A stretch of 64,000 bases of DNA from JAJRXR01 sp041987545 (GCA_041987545.1 JBHIWH010000001.1:620001-684000); one strand, 5' to 3'. Positions 16,347-29,200 are shown, numbered from the stretch's first letter. Numbers and translations are program-made. Notes: a model not told the origin generated them from the letters alone.

Positions 16347-17899
16347 GGCTTGCCCTCGACTGGGACCGTCGCCTCGAAGTCTGTGGTGACGCGCTCCACC
16401 TCGACCAGCGACGTCACGCCCTCGCGGACGAGCCGCTCGCCTTCCTGAAGCAGCGTCCGCATGCCTGCCTGCCGGGCGGCATTACGAAGCGCCGTCGCCG
16501 AGGCGCCCGACGTCAGTAGCGAACGCATTCCTTCATCCAGGACGAGCAACTCGAAGAGACCGGTCCGCCTGAGGTAGCCGGAGCCGAAGCACTCGTCGCA
16601 GCCTACGCCCGCGCAGCTGGCGTGTAGGGTCCTAACAAGCCTCTGGGCGAGGACCGCCGAGAGAGAGGACCCTACGAGGTACGGCTCAACCCCGAGGTCG
16701 ACGAGGCGGGTGACCGCGCTGGCAGCATCGTTGGTGTGCAATGTCGAGAACACCAGGTGCCCGGTCAAGGAGGCCTGAATCGCCGTGCGTGCGGTCTCGA
16801 CATCACGAATCTCGCCGACCATGACAACATCCGGATCCTGGCGAAGAATGTGGCGGAGGCCAGAGGCAAAAGTCACGCCCTTCCTCGTGTTGACCTGAGC
16901 TTGGCTGATTGCCACGCCTGCGGTCGAGAGTTCATACTCGATTGGATCCTCAATGGTCATGACGTTAAGGTCACCCCCCGCGTAGCCTCTCGAGGCGATC
17001 CAGCGGAGCGTGGCATACAGAGTCGTGGTCTTGCCCGAGCCTGTCGGACCGGTGAGCAGAACGATGCCATTGGCGCGGGAGGCGGCCCGCTCGTACGCCC
17101 CACGGGCGTCCTCGGGCATGCCAATCTGGCTAAGTCGTGCGAGCCGGAGACCGCGGTCTGTGTCGAGAATGCGGATGACGACGCGCTCGCCGTAGCTGGT
17201 GGGCAGCGTGCTAATGCGCAGATCAATGGACCGTGCGGTGTCTCCGCGTCCGATAGTGACGGTCGACCGTCCGTCCTGGGGGACTCGCCGCTCGGCGATG
17301 TCCATCCGACCCATCACCTTAATGCGGCTAGTCAGCGCCTGAGTGACCCTGACCGGAAGTTCACGCGCGACATGCAGCACACCGTCGATGCGGTACCGCA
17401 CGAGCGTGCGATCGGCCAGCGGCTGAACATGAAGATCGCTGGCACTACGTCCCTGTGCCTCGAAGAGCAATGCGTCAACGAGCTTGACGATCGGGCCCTT
17501 CCCTTCCGTACTCAGCAGGTCGCGGTCAGCTTCAGCGAGGAGTGCGTCGATCGTCGCCGTGGCTTCGGTGTCCGAGTCAAGACCGCTGCATTGCGCGAGA
17601 GGATCACCGGTTCGTTCCCGAACGGCATATGCCTCATCGATTCGACGTGCGAGCGATTCCGCGGCGGTCGCGCGCGTGCTAATTGGAATCCCAAGCCGCA
17701 CCGAAGTGTTCCAAATGGCAGCGGGGTCCGTTTCCTCCGTGACGAGGAGTGTCTCGGATACCTCACCCCGGCCTGCTGACAGCAACAGATGCTGACGCGC
17801 AAAATCGCGCGGGATTGCCGCCATGAACTCGGCCGAAGGAGGCTCGCACGGCGCGGATTCGCGTGACGAATCAGAGATCGAGACCGAGCCGTTGCTCAC
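16343..17899 (-). CDS. gspE: GspE secretion ATPase with reduced zinc-binding loop
   Basis: A 518-residue type II secretion ATPase. An N-terminal domain of about 120 residues is followed by the ASDLHVQP helix region, Walker A GPTGSGKTTTLY (about residues 284-295), an Asp box around MTIEDPIEYEL, Walker B DPDVVMVGEIRDVETA, and the His box GHLVFSTLHTNDA. The C-terminal metal-binding loop is shortened: only C-x4-C-x2-C (SCAGVGCDECFGSGY) is present rather than the two CxxC pairs of most GspE proteins. The GTG start was chosen because it overlaps the gspD stop as GTGA, like nearly every junction in this operon; an ATG 30 nt upstream is possible. Confidence 0.9.
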   Translation of the reverse strand: MSNGSVSISDSSRESAPCEPPSAEFMAAIPRDFARQHLLLSAGRGEVSETLLVTEETDPAAIWNTSVRLGIPISTRATAAESLARRIDEAYAVRERTGDPLAQCSGLDSDTEATATIDALLAEADRDLLSTEGKGPIVKLVDALLFEAQGRSASDLHVQPLADRTLVRYRIDGVLHVARELPVRVTQALTSRIKVMGRMDIAERRVPQDGRSTVTIGRGDTARSIDLRISTLPTSYGERVVIRILDTDRGLRLARLSQIGMPEDARGAYERAASRANGIVLLTGPTGSGKTTTLYATLRWIASRGYAGGDLNVMTIEDPIEYELSTAGVAISQAQVNTRKGVTFASGLRHILRQDPDVVMVGEIRDVETARTAIQASLTGHLVFSTLHTNDAASAVTRLVDLGVEPYLVGSSLSAVLAQRLVRTLHASCAGVGCDECFGSGYLRRTGLFELLVLDEGMRSLLTSGASATALRNAARQAGMRTLLQEGERLVREGVTSLVEVERVTTDFEATVPVEGKP

Positions 17900-20097
17900 C
17901 GGATGATCCTCGGCACTATGGTCGGCCAACCGTCATCGATCCCCGCACTCGTAGCCTCCTGATCACTGATGTACTTAAGATCTTCGAAGTCCTGGTGGCG
18001 CATGACGGTCGCTCGTATGAACACATAAAACCGCGATCTGCTGTTCGACGTTGAACGGCTCCGGAAGAGCGCGCCGAATCCAGGAACATCACCGAGCAGG
18101 GGTACCTTGCTCACCGCATCCGCCTCGTTGGTGAGTTCGATCCCGCCTACCGCAATCGTGAACCCGTCCGGGATCGTGGCGACGCTCGAGAGATTGTTCT
18201 GCTGCCTCGGAGGGGGGAGAGCGGGGTCTGCCGATTCACCGGTGAACGAGCTCAAAGACACGGAGTATTCAAGCACAAGGTGATCTCCCTCGGCGATCTG
18301 CGGGCGGATCGAGACCGTTGTCCCGGCGTCCTGCGTTCCACCGAAGCTGGTCGTCGCGACGGTGTCCGACGCGTTCGTGCTCGCGAACGGTTCCTGGACG
18401 ACCGAGTTGAAGCTGCCGCTCTCGTTATTATTGACTAGGATTCTCGGGATCGACAGCGATCGGCCGTCGTTTATTGTCTTGAGGGCGCGGACGACAGCAC
18501 TGAAGTCACCAGGGTCAAGTATGACCGCGGTGCCACCGGAACCACCCCCGAGGAACGGTGAACCATCCGTGGGGAGCACGTCCGACAGCCCGAACAATGA
18601 GGCGAGCGCAATCTGGGTCCCTGCTTTTGTGATGAGGCCGGTCAACTCAACCCCGAGATCGCGGGTCTCCCCCTCTGTCAGCGACACGAGCAGCACTTCG
18701 AGCAGGACCTGTGACTGCCTGACGTCGATGATCTCAAGGAGTGACTCGATGTGCGCCAGTACGCGCGGTGGGCCGATGGCGATCAGCGTGTTTGTACCCT
18801 CGTCGATTGTCATAACCAACCCCTCGCCGGCCCGCGAGGTGTCGGTTGAGGGCGTTGCTTTCATCACGGAATCACCCGCCGCGTAGGCATTCGGACGTGG
18901 TGCCGTGCGTGTGGACCGTTGCGCGGCGAAGTCACGCTCTGCCGGATCTGGAATCGTCCATGACTCCGCCGGAACCGTCGCCTCGAGGAGATCGGCAAGA
19001 ACATGACGTACATCCGTGGCGCTTCGATTTCGGATCACGAATGAACGCATCGGTCGCTGCGGTGTCGGAGGCGCCTCCGCAAGGCGGTCGAGAAGGCTCC
19101 GGATGTGCTCATGTTCGGAGGCCGTGGCGGTAATCAGCAATGAACCCGTGAGCCGGTCAATGATCAGACCCCAAGTCGTTGCTGAGTCATCCGCTTCGTG
19201 GGTCAACGCTTGGCGAAGCAGATCGGCCACCTCATCAAGCCCAAAGTGCTGCGGGGAGTACTGACGTGTTTCAACAGCCTCGAGGTGGTCTACGGACCGA
19301 ATGAGACTCTCCCATTCGTCTAGCTCGCCTTCGGGCGCCACGATAAGCAGTGAGCGGTTGTCCGCCATGGGCACCAGATCACCTTTGGCCCTGCGTTCAC
19401 CCACCGATTCCCTGGTCGCCCGGACTTTCCTTACGAGCCCAGCAGCGAGCTCTGCGTCGAGGTGACGCAGCGACACAACGCGGCTCGCCGGCGCACGCGC
19501 CGGCGCATCGATTTCATTCAAGACGGAACGAATCGCATCGAGCCGGCTGGTCAGTTCGGACACCAGCAGCGTCGATTCGTCCAATGTGACCGCCGAGCCG
19601 ACATCAGACAGGTATGGGCCTAATGCTAACCCAACTGCGCTCGCCTCCGCGTGCATTGGTCGGACGAGCAGCCGCACAAAACCTGGGAGCGGCTTCGGGG
19701 GGTCACCAGTCTCGAGGCGAGCCGCCCTTGGGGCGTCCTGGAGGCGTACGATGCTCAAAGACGCATCCTGACCGGGTCGAACACTCGTGTAACCAGATGC
19801 GATCAGCAGATCATTCACCATAGCCCACAACTCAACATCCGTGAGTGTCTCCTCGACGCGCACAGTTGCTTCAAGTCGTTCCAGCGCGGATGAGTCGTAG
19901 GTAACGCTCATGTTCATGAGCTCAGCCGCAAGGTCAACGAGCCGTGCGAGCGACATCCGCCCGCTCGGCCGGGCCTCGATGGGCTGCGCTGCGCTTTCCA
20001 CAAGTGATCCACGCCCGAGCGCCGTGGAAGACAGGGCGCCCGGGCAGAGCATCGCACATGCCATGAGTCCGACTGCCGTGCGGCACGCAATCTTCAT
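17896..20097 (-). CDS. gspD: GspD outer-membrane secretin
   Basis: A 733-residue secretin. It begins with a signal peptide (MKIACRTAVGLMACAMLCPG and a small-residue cleavage region), followed by N-type ring domains (for example ETRQYSPQHFGLDEVADLL, then RPMRSFVIRNRSATDVRHVL) and a C-terminal secretin domain. The C-terminal signature VPLLGDVPGFGALFRSRS and GIELTNEADAVSKVP is diagnostic. GspD forms the outer-membrane exit channel. The ATG at 20097 was chosen because it gives the signal peptide. It is the first gene of the minus-strand operon and is divergent from the Rhs toxin gene. Confidence 0.9.
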   Translation of the reverse strand: MKIACRTAVGLMACAMLCPGALSSTALGRGSLVESAAQPIEARPSGRMSLARLVDLAAELMNMSVTYDSSALERLEATVRVEETLTDVELWAMVNDLLIASGYTSVRPGQDASLSIVRLQDAPRAARLETGDPPKPLPGFVRLLVRPMHAEASAVGLALGPYLSDVGSAVTLDESTLLVSELTSRLDAIRSVLNEIDAPARAPASRVVSLRHLDAELAAGLVRKVRATRESVGERRAKGDLVPMADNRSLLIVAPEGELDEWESLIRSVDHLEAVETRQYSPQHFGLDEVADLLRQALTHEADDSATTWGLIIDRLTGSLLITATASEHEHIRSLLDRLAEAPPTPQRPMRSFVIRNRSATDVRHVLADLLEATVPAESWTIPDPAERDFAAQRSTRTAPRPNAYAAGDSVMKATPSTDTSRAGEGLVMTIDEGTNTLIAIGPPRVLAHIESLLEIIDVRQSQVLLEVLLVSLTEGETRDLGVELTGLITKAGTQIALASLFGLSDVLPTDGSPFLGGGSGGTAVILDPGDFSAVVRALKTINDGRSLSIPRILVNNNESGSFNSVVQEPFASTNASDTVATTSFGGTQDAGTTVSIRPQIAEGDHLVLEYSVSLSSFTGESADPALPPPRQQNNLSSVATIPDGFTIAVGGIELTNEADAVSKVPLLGDVPGFGALFRSRSTSNSRSRFYVFIRATVMRHQDFEDLKYISDQEATSAGIDDGWPTIVPRIIR

Positions 20098-20116
20098 CGG
20101 TGCCGGATGTGGCCCT

Positions 20117-20144
20117 GTAAGTCCGTTCTTACAACGGGACTTAC
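20117..20144. promoter_or_regulatory. Inverted repeat 20 bp upstream of gspD
   Basis: GTAAGTCC-N12-GGACTTAC is a perfect 8-bp dyad in the divergent gap between the gspD operon and the rhs gene. It has no T-tract, so it is not a terminator. It could be an operator for the gsp operon, or a 5' leader hairpin. Confidence 0.5.
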
Positions 20145-20296
20145 GGGGGAGTACAAGTTTCCATTCGGCTGAGCGCGACATGGCAGCGAACAACATACCG
20201 CTCACCTACAAAGGCGGGTACCAAAAACTTCGTGCTTTTCCCTTGCTGCACCAATGATGGATCTTTAGTTTCGTGCGTCACTTCCGGAGATCTGTC

Positions 20297-23200
20297 ATGA
20301 GCGATCGGCACGCGGCGGTTATCGCGGCGCTTGTTGTTGCGCAGTCATGCGTACTTGGCCAGTCACTTCATTGTGAAGACTACGGCAGCCTCGGTCCGCC
20401 GCTGCCGACCGGTTGCGAAACAGATCTTCAATGGTGGCCCTATTTCGGTGCATTGAGCGATCCAGGCGATGTAGATGTCTGTGACGGCGCGGGGTACGTC
20501 AACTACATCGATTCAGACCCGCCTGGTGCGCCGGACGGTGTCCCCGACACATATGCGTGGGTCTCATCTCCCGCCGCGCCTGCGGTCGGGTCCTGGCTCT
20601 CGATCTACCGAGTGATGGGAGAGTCGCTCGCGGATCCAGCTTCTCCGCGTGGCATCTGGGAGAGGCTGCCCGTTCCAACAGGAACACAATCGAATATCGG
20701 CGGGTTCTGGTCACCCTCCCCCGGTGACTTCTTGAATCCTGCTCCCACGATCGGACAGAGCTCATTTGCTCTCATCCCGAGGCATGCGCAGGGCGTCTCC
20801 ACAGACTGGAATGGGGTCTCACGCCCGGTCCTGGAGGGCGTCGTAGATCTTGTGACAGGAGCCCCCCTCATCAGGGTTACAGACCTCACACTGCCATTCG
20901 GAGGAGCGGAATTCCATCTCACCAGAACGCGATCCGCGCCGCCCAATCTTGGACACCAGGGCGGGGTCGGGAAGAGCGCGACCAGTTTGCCGTACAGAGG
21001 GCGGCGTGACGTCAGCGAGCAGTGGTGGGACTGGACTGGTGTCGGCTGGATGGCAAGCGAGAATCCTCTGCTCGTCATCGATTCTCGGCTGCCGAACGTC
21101 ATCGGAGAGTCTCCCCGGACGATCTGGTTCGTGCCCGACGCTCATCACTCCATCCCATTCCAGCTCATCCAGAGCAACGGCACGTATGAGGCCCCGCCGA
21201 GGTTCCGCGCCCGGATCGAGCACGACGGCGACTGGAATACTGAGAACAGGAACTGGACGACCAGGCCGACGTGGTACAAGGTCCATCTCTATGAAGATCG
21301 CCTGGCCTACACGTTCGTCCCCATCCGAGACGATGTCCCACCGAACCAGTTTGAGGACGGCTACCAGGACGGCTCGCCCGACGGTTTCTGCACAAGCACG
21401 AATATTCACGGCGAACCATTAACGCTCCACGATCGCCCCTATCTCCCACAGGACATCCCGGATCAAGCCACTGCGGAATCTTGGGAACCCTTCGCGACCA
21501 CGCAGAACCCAGGATTGGGGATTCCCCACTTTGGAATCTGCACTCGCATCGAGGATCAGTACGGCCACCGCGCTGACATTTATTATTGCGACGTCCCGAC
21601 CAGCACGCTCGAAGACGCCGGGCCAGGAGGCTGCGACACTTGCTGGGAAGACAGCCAGAGGCTCGGCCAGATTAACTACGTTAAACTCCGTGCGACTGAT
21701 GGTCAGGGCGGGTACGAGACGGCCTGGACGCTTGTGTACGCGCATCGTCGATTCCGTGGCGCTGCGACGTCGATCACGAGCGCTTTGGTGAACGGGCATT
21801 CAACGGACAAGGACCTGACCTACCTGTTGTCCCTGCTCGACCCCACGGGGGAGCTTGGCTTCTCCGATGTGTTCCCCGAGATTGAAGCGAACGCGGCCCT
21901 CTATTCCCTGCGCGGCTCCACCGCGATCGATCGGATTTACGCGTTTGCGGGTGATGTGCCGGAGTCCGACGTCGGACCGGCCCAGCTCACAATTAGTCAC
22001 CTTGACCAACCCATGCTCAACGGCGGCGTTGACCCCTTGGCCGAACACAACTCGGGGGGAGGGAGCCTGCCGACAGACTGGCGGTACATGGTCCGATACC
22101 ACTATGAGTACGAGGAGCGCAGCCTCGGTTCAGCGTGGCCGTTTTATGGCAACGGGCAAAACCTCACGCCCCCGTTGCTCGTGAAGACCACGGTCGAGAC
22201 GGCCGGGCTGGGCCTGACGGATCGCAGGGCGTACCACTACCGAGACCCATACGGGGGCAACGACCAACGCAAGTTTCAGACAATAGGAATGCATGACATC
22301 GAGAATGAGTGGTTTCCGTGGCTGGAGTTGCTGTTCGAAGACCAGGACATCAGCCGTGTTGAGGCTGAGCTGGGGCTCACGATCGACGAGGTCGCACGCT
22401 GGCGCACGAACGCCACCGAAGACTTCGACGAGGATAGCGGTATCGACGCCGAGGAAGTCCGCGCGCTAGCGTCGCTCCGCCTCAACGCCCGCCCGGTGAA
22501 TGAGGACAACGATCGTGTCATTCCGAGTGGCGACAGCCGGTGGTCCGAGATCGGAGACTGGGCCAAGCCCGGCCACAATCACCTGTTCCGATCGGACGCA
22601 CACGGCCAGTACCTCGTTAATGACCGCTCCAGTGTCGTCAACGGAGAGCCGTATCTCGGCGACCCGGGCATTGAGAGCCCGCAGGAGGAAGCATCGTCAA
22701 TGGTGGCGATGGCGACCATCAATCGGGACGACGGCAGCACCGCGCACTACGCTCTGCACAAGCTCGTTCACCTTCCCAAGCAGTACAGCTCGGCCGAGCC
22801 GAGCGTGGGTTGGGACTATTACTTTAACTCAGTGAGTTACCGCCACGCGAGCTCCGTCGCGCACCCATTTCGGTGGTACGGGTATCCCCACATCACCTAT
22901 GAGGGTCCGTGGGTGCTGCTCACAAACGACGCAGGAGAGATTTTCAACGCACAGGGTGATTTCTGCGACGGTGGAAATCTCGCCCTCGCTCGCTGGATCT
23001 CGATCGTGGACGCGTTCGACACACGCGCGGAGATGGTCGATAGCACCGTCTCGTACGACAGCGTCTGCTTCAAGCCCGGGCTCCGCCACCGCAGCGTGAT
23101 GGAGATGAACCCGGCGGGCTACCTGCTGCGGAACCGCGAGTGGTACTACACCGACACCGGCGTCGACTTCGACGCCAGCGGGCTCGGCGAGGAGTTCATC

Positions 23201-26200
23201 TTCGTCGCCGGGGAGGACTACGACGGCTTCACGCTACCGACGGACCCGAACGGCGCCCCGGCGGGAGAAGAAACGGGCTGGGCGGACGCGCTCGACTCGA
23301 TCCGCAACGAGCTCCTCCTCATCGAGCACCGCTCGATCGGCTGGTCCGCCGCCGCCAGGATGGACGAGAGCCCGTCGACGACGAACGGCGACACGCGCGG
23401 GATGGTCTCTTTCTACGAGTACGAACTCTATGACGGACCTGGTGTCCCGCCTTGCGAGTGGATCCAGCGGAGCGCCGCGGGCATCAAGCAGGGGCGCGCA
23501 TACATCTGGGATACCGGCACCGGCAACATCACTGCGAACACTGCCGGAGGTCCTCGGCTATACCAACGCCAGTACTTCCGGGACGCCACGAACCCGGGCC
23601 AGATCACGACGGAGATCGAGTTCTTGACTCCCGAGCTCTCGCTGCTCGGTGCCGAACCGCAGGTTGGCCAGGTTGTTTCCGACGACTTCGCCGTCCGCTC
23701 GATCAAGTCGTTCTGGGCGCCCGGAGACGACGACCAGCTCGCGTCGAGGCTGGTCGTTGGACCTGGACGGCGCGCCCGCCCCGGGGGCCCCTTCCTGTTC
23801 CCAGTCGAGCGCGAGTTCTACGACAACTGCGGGAACACGACGTGGTCGTTCACGGGATTTGTCCGCGACCCCGAGAGCCCTGCCACGGAACAGAATCCCG
23901 AACCGGACGAGATCTTGATGGCGACCTATTACCACGGCCGAGACGGGTTCGGCCGCGCGCGCCACACGATCCTCGACGCTGAGAGCGGAGCGACGCTCCC
24001 GGCCGAATTCGGGCCCGGCGTGGACGACAACGGGCCCGATATAGTGATCCCTGGCCCGCCTGACACCGGCTGGTCGCGCATCGGGGCCACAAGCGCTTTA
24101 AACCATGTCACATCGTTCAAGTACGACCCATTCAGCGAGCAGCTGACGGATATCTTCTTCCCGAGCGGACGCAGATGGGCCAAGCGATCGGTCCGGTGGG
24201 ATATCCTGGATGAGAACGACGAGATCATCGACTTCTTCATTCGCGAGTACGTGTTCAGTGAGCTCGAGTATGTCCGTTCCGACCCCGTCGGCCAGGGCGA
24301 GATCCACATCTACAGGACGTCGGCCCGGGGGGAGATCAACGACCTGCCCACGGGGACTCTCGACACACTCGCGACGCCGATCACCAGGCGGGACGTGGAG
24401 TTCGTCGATCCGTCCACCGAGGATCTGATTGAGTTCGATGTGGACTTCCGACTCCAGGAGGGCGCCCCCGGCTTCGGCGCCGACGAGCTCGATGACGTGG
24501 TGACGATCGCGGCGCAGGCGGACCTCGTCCCCGACCAGAACGGGCGACTGACCAGGGCGGAGCTCCTCGAACCCGACGCGACCGGCGCGCTCAGGGCCGT
24601 TGGTTCCAAAGAAGTGAACGACCTCGGCGAGATCTTCCGAGAGTACGACTTCGACGGGACCATCACCAGGCTAACCCGGAATCCGATCGGCCAGCCGCTG
24701 CGCACGTACATCGGCACAGATGACCTGACTTGGACCTCGAACCCACAGGGAACGGACATGGTCCTCGTCGAGCGCATCGAGTACGGCTCGGGCATCAACG
24801 ACGCCTGGAAGCCCACTGTCACGCGCAAGTACCGTTCCCAACCCTCCTGGGCGTACGACTACCACGACACCCCTCCCTCGACGGACAACGACGGGATCGC
24901 GACTGTCACCCGGTACGATTGGCGGGGGCGCCCCGTGCGGATTGATGTGCACGCGATGGGCGAGCCGTCAGCAGCCAACCGCCAGATGACAACGCTGACG
25001 TACTACGACCACGGCGACCGCGTCGTGATGACCGCGACGTACGGCGCCGGAACGCTCTCGATCCCCTCGGGTGACGACCCTGAGCTCATCGACGACGATG
25101 ACCCCCTCCCGTCCGTGGCTGATCTGTACGCGTTCGGTGTCCAGCCGCTCTCGGTGACCGAGTCGATCTACGACAACACGGGCAACGCGTACGAGACAAG
25201 AGAGTACGACACCGCCTGGTCGACGGGCACGCAGCTCCCCGTGCCTCACCAGGGGCACTACAGCTTTGCCGGCTACAAGGGCGCCATCGTCTACTCCGCG
25301 GGACCCTCCCAGCCGCTCCGGCGCGTCGTGCTCGATGCCGTCGGCAGAGTGGCGAGCGAGATCGACCACGACCTGATCGAGGAGTACGACCCGGACGCCG
25401 ACAACAGAGAGCTGACGCGCACCGACTACATCTACGACACGGACGGCAACACCATCGACATACGCACCTTTGTGCGCACGGAAGCCAACGACGACCTCTT
25501 GGTGGCGACCGGTGCGGGCGCCAACTCGGTTCGGACCCGCGTTCTGCGCTGGTTCGACCGGCACAAGCGGATCGTCGCGGAAGCGGACATGGGCACCGAG
25601 CAGGCGGACTGGGTGTCGGGACCGCTCACACCCGCCGTTCTCTTCGAATACGACCCCGATGCCCCCCCGCTCTGGGACGAGGCGAGCGGCGTTGATAGGA
25701 AGGGGCTCCCCGCCAGCGTGCGCCTCTGGATCTGGCAGTACGACAGCGGCAACGGAGAGACCAAGATCCAGGTCGACCCCGCCGGGGTCGTGACCGAGTT
25801 CGTGTATTCGAATGCCGGCCGACTCCAGACGAAGATCGAGAACGCCTACGCATCCTCCGAGTCTCTCAAGAGGGTCACCGAGTACGAGTACAAGCTCGGG
25901 CGTCTCGTCGGGATGATTACGCCGCGAAGGATCGCCGGCTCCGAGACCGAGGGCGAGCACCTCGAGGCGACGTACATCTCGTACGGCGCCCCGATCGTCG
26001 ACGACACGTTCACCGAAGTCTCACGCCACAACGGCCTGGTCGGAGAGGTGTACGTCCGCCAAGACGGCGACATCGAGCCGGTGCTCGAGGGCTCACCCGC
26101 CTGGCACGCATCTATCGATCCCGACATGGAGTTGGCGTACACGTTCGAGGGTCGCGTCGCGGTACGGAACGACGCCAGAGACCTCACGTTCCTGTATCGG

Positions 26201-29200
26201 TACGACGATCTCGGCAGGCTGAGCTCCATCGAGGTGGGGCACGGCGGCATCGGTGCTTACGCGCAGGGTTATCCGTCCGGGTTCTGGCTCGGGGCCTCCG
26301 CCCCGAGCGACCCGGTGACCTACGTCGAGTTCGCGTACGATGAGGACAGTCTGCTCACGGACGTCATCGCCCGTGACGCGCCCCAGGGCTCGATCATCTC
26401 GCACGTTCAGCGAGACTACGACGACTACGGCATGCTCACCGACGAGTGGCAACAGCTCGACGCCATGGTCGACACGCTGAGTTCTCCGGCCGTCTCGTAC
26501 GAGTGGGAATACCAGCCGACGTCGAACGCGTACGCCCAGCGGTTCCTGTACGTCAACCCGTCGCAGCCGGCCGGGCCCCTCGAGCCGGGGCACCACCGTC
26601 TCGAGTCGATCACCTACCCTGATCAGTCCACCATCGCCACAATGGACTACGGTGCCCAAGACTCGACCGAGGACCTCCTCTCGCGCGTCGTCGGGATGGA
26701 CGTCTCATCCGGGCCCGGGTCGTGGCGCGCCGCGGACTTCGCGCGCGCTGGCGACGGCAGACGCCTCGTCTCGACGTTCGGCGACGGCAACATCATCCAG
26801 GACTTTGCCGCCGACACGCCCGGCGGCACGGCCGGCGCGTCCGGCCTCGATCGCTTCGGCGCCGCGAAGGACCTCCACTTCAAGAACTCGAACGGCGATA
26901 CGCTCTACCGCTCGCGACAGAAGTACGACGTCCGCGGCAATCTCCGATCGATGTGGATCGACCAGGAATCGACCCCCACCGACCCAGCGGGCGGCGAACG
27001 GTCGCAGGTCTTCGGCTACGACGACCTCAACCGGCTCGTCACCGCCGACATGGGCCAGATCGTCTTCGCGATGTACACCGGCGAGCCGTCCATCCACCCG
27101 AACGGCCTGTTCCGATCCGACACCTGGACCTACGACTCCGTCGGCAACTGGTCCGGCACCCAGCACTGGGCGGATTACAACGGCGACGACAGCCTTACCA
27201 ACGACGACGTGATCCCCTTCCTCACGCTCTGGCAGGCTGAAGATCCCTCGACCGACGTCGCACCGCCCTACGGCGTGTGGGACACCGCCGACGTCACGGC
27301 GTTCCAACAAGCGATCATCGACGACGACGAGACCCCCGGGCGCCACTCGTTCGGGAATCTCGATGGCTACGGCACCGAACACCTCGAGGCCAGCGCCGAC
27401 AGCATCGACGATGTCTTCCAGTTCACCCAGCACCTCAACGCCGACAACTCCCTCCTTCACTCGATCTCCCGCGAGTCTGACGGCGGGCCCGTCCACACCC
27501 GCATCGACTACGAGTACGACGCCGCCGGCAACCTCACCTTCGACGGCCGCTACTACTACGAGTATGACGCCTGGTGCCGCCTCATCCGCGTCCTGAAGGC
27601 AGACGACAACGGCCAGGGTGTCTTCACCCCGGGCGACATGGTCCGCGACCACACCTACGACGGCCTCGGCCGACTTGTCCGCACCCGCGCCCCGCTCGAC
27701 GGCAACCCCGCCTCCGGCACGCACGTCCAGGAATTCTATTACGACGGCGCCCGCCGCATCCAGGAACGCTTCGGCGAGCAGGGCTCGACCATCTCCATCG
27801 AGCGCGACTACGTCTGGGGCGTCGGCGACGCCGGCATGGACGAGCTCATCGTCCAGATCGACGCCTACGGCGCCGCCTGGTGGTCCATCCAGAACTCCGC
27901 CGGCGACATCGTCGCACTCTGCGACCTCGGCGGCGCCAACGGCGACGCCCGCGTCGTCGGGCAGTGGAGCTACGACCCGTACGGCGAGGTCGTCCTCGCC
28001 GAGCAGTTGCACGCCTTCCCCGTGCAGCACGTCGGGCACAAGGGCATGTTCATCGACGTCCTGGACCGCTACCCGGACGTCTCGACCGAGCCCCGCCGCC
28101 TCGTCCCCTTCGCGCACGCGATGTACCAGTACCGGAACCGCGCATACGTGCCGACGTACGGGCGCTTCCTGCAGCGCGACCCCAACCAGACGGCGATGCA
28201 GCTGCTGGGCGAGTCCTACGGCGGGCGCGGGACGGGCGCCATCGCCGTCGCCTTCAGCATGGAGGGCTGGTACGGCGACGGGTTCAACCTATACCAGTAC
28301 CTGGGCTCGAACCCGCTTCTCCGGCGGGACCCGATGGGCCTGAGCTACGACCCATTCGACATGGTGGACGACTACCTGGCCGAGTCGGCGGGCAACCGTG
28401 CGGCGTTCCTGTCGAAGCTGGGCAAGGGGGCGCTGGCCGCGGCGACGACGGCGGCGACGATCGCCAGCTGGCTGCCGATCCCCGGCGTCTCGCAGCTGGG
28501 CGACGTGGCGCTCTACGCGCTGGGCGAGCAGTCCGCCGAGGCGACGGCCGTCGCCCTCACGCTCGGCCTCGTCCCGGGAGGCAAGCTCGCCGGCAAGCTC
28601 GGCGGGTTCATCTCCAAGATCGGCGCCTCGGCGTGGAAGTCCGCCAAGCACTACGCGAAGCTGGGCGCGAACTTCCTGCTCAAGAGATACCTCAAGCCGG
28701 CGGTCGGGCTTGTGGGCGAACTCGCCAGCCGTGCGAAGAGATTCATCGACGATGTGTGTGGGTGCTTCGAGGCTGGGACACTCGTATGGACTCTCCGCGG
28801 ACTAGTGCCCATCGAGCAGATTTCGGTCGACGACCATGTTCTTGCTATGGATGAATCGAGCGGGAGTACCTCAATCCGGCGTGTGACCCAGACTTTCGTT
28901 CGGGAAGCCGCACCCATCATCGCAATCGGCATCACAACAGGCACAGGCGCCGGTGAGACCATTCGGACAACTGAAGAGCATCCATTCTACGTCCCTGGCA
29001 CTGGCTGGGTAGAAGCCGGTATGCTTGAGCCCTCCAATCAGATCGTCTCGTCGGGCAACCCGCCAAGTACGGTCGTCTCGGTTTCGTTTACGGGACAGCG
29101 ACGTACCGTCTTCAACTTCGAAGTAGAAGGCTTGCACAACTATCGCGTCGGCGTGACCGGCCTCTTGGTTCACAACCCTGCATGCAAACTCAACGTATCA

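Noticed and set aside
26705..28117. A 470-codon minus-strand frame inside the rhs gene.
   Set aside because: It is a shadow of the YD-repeat core; the repeated Val/Asp/Gly content mirrors the coding strand.
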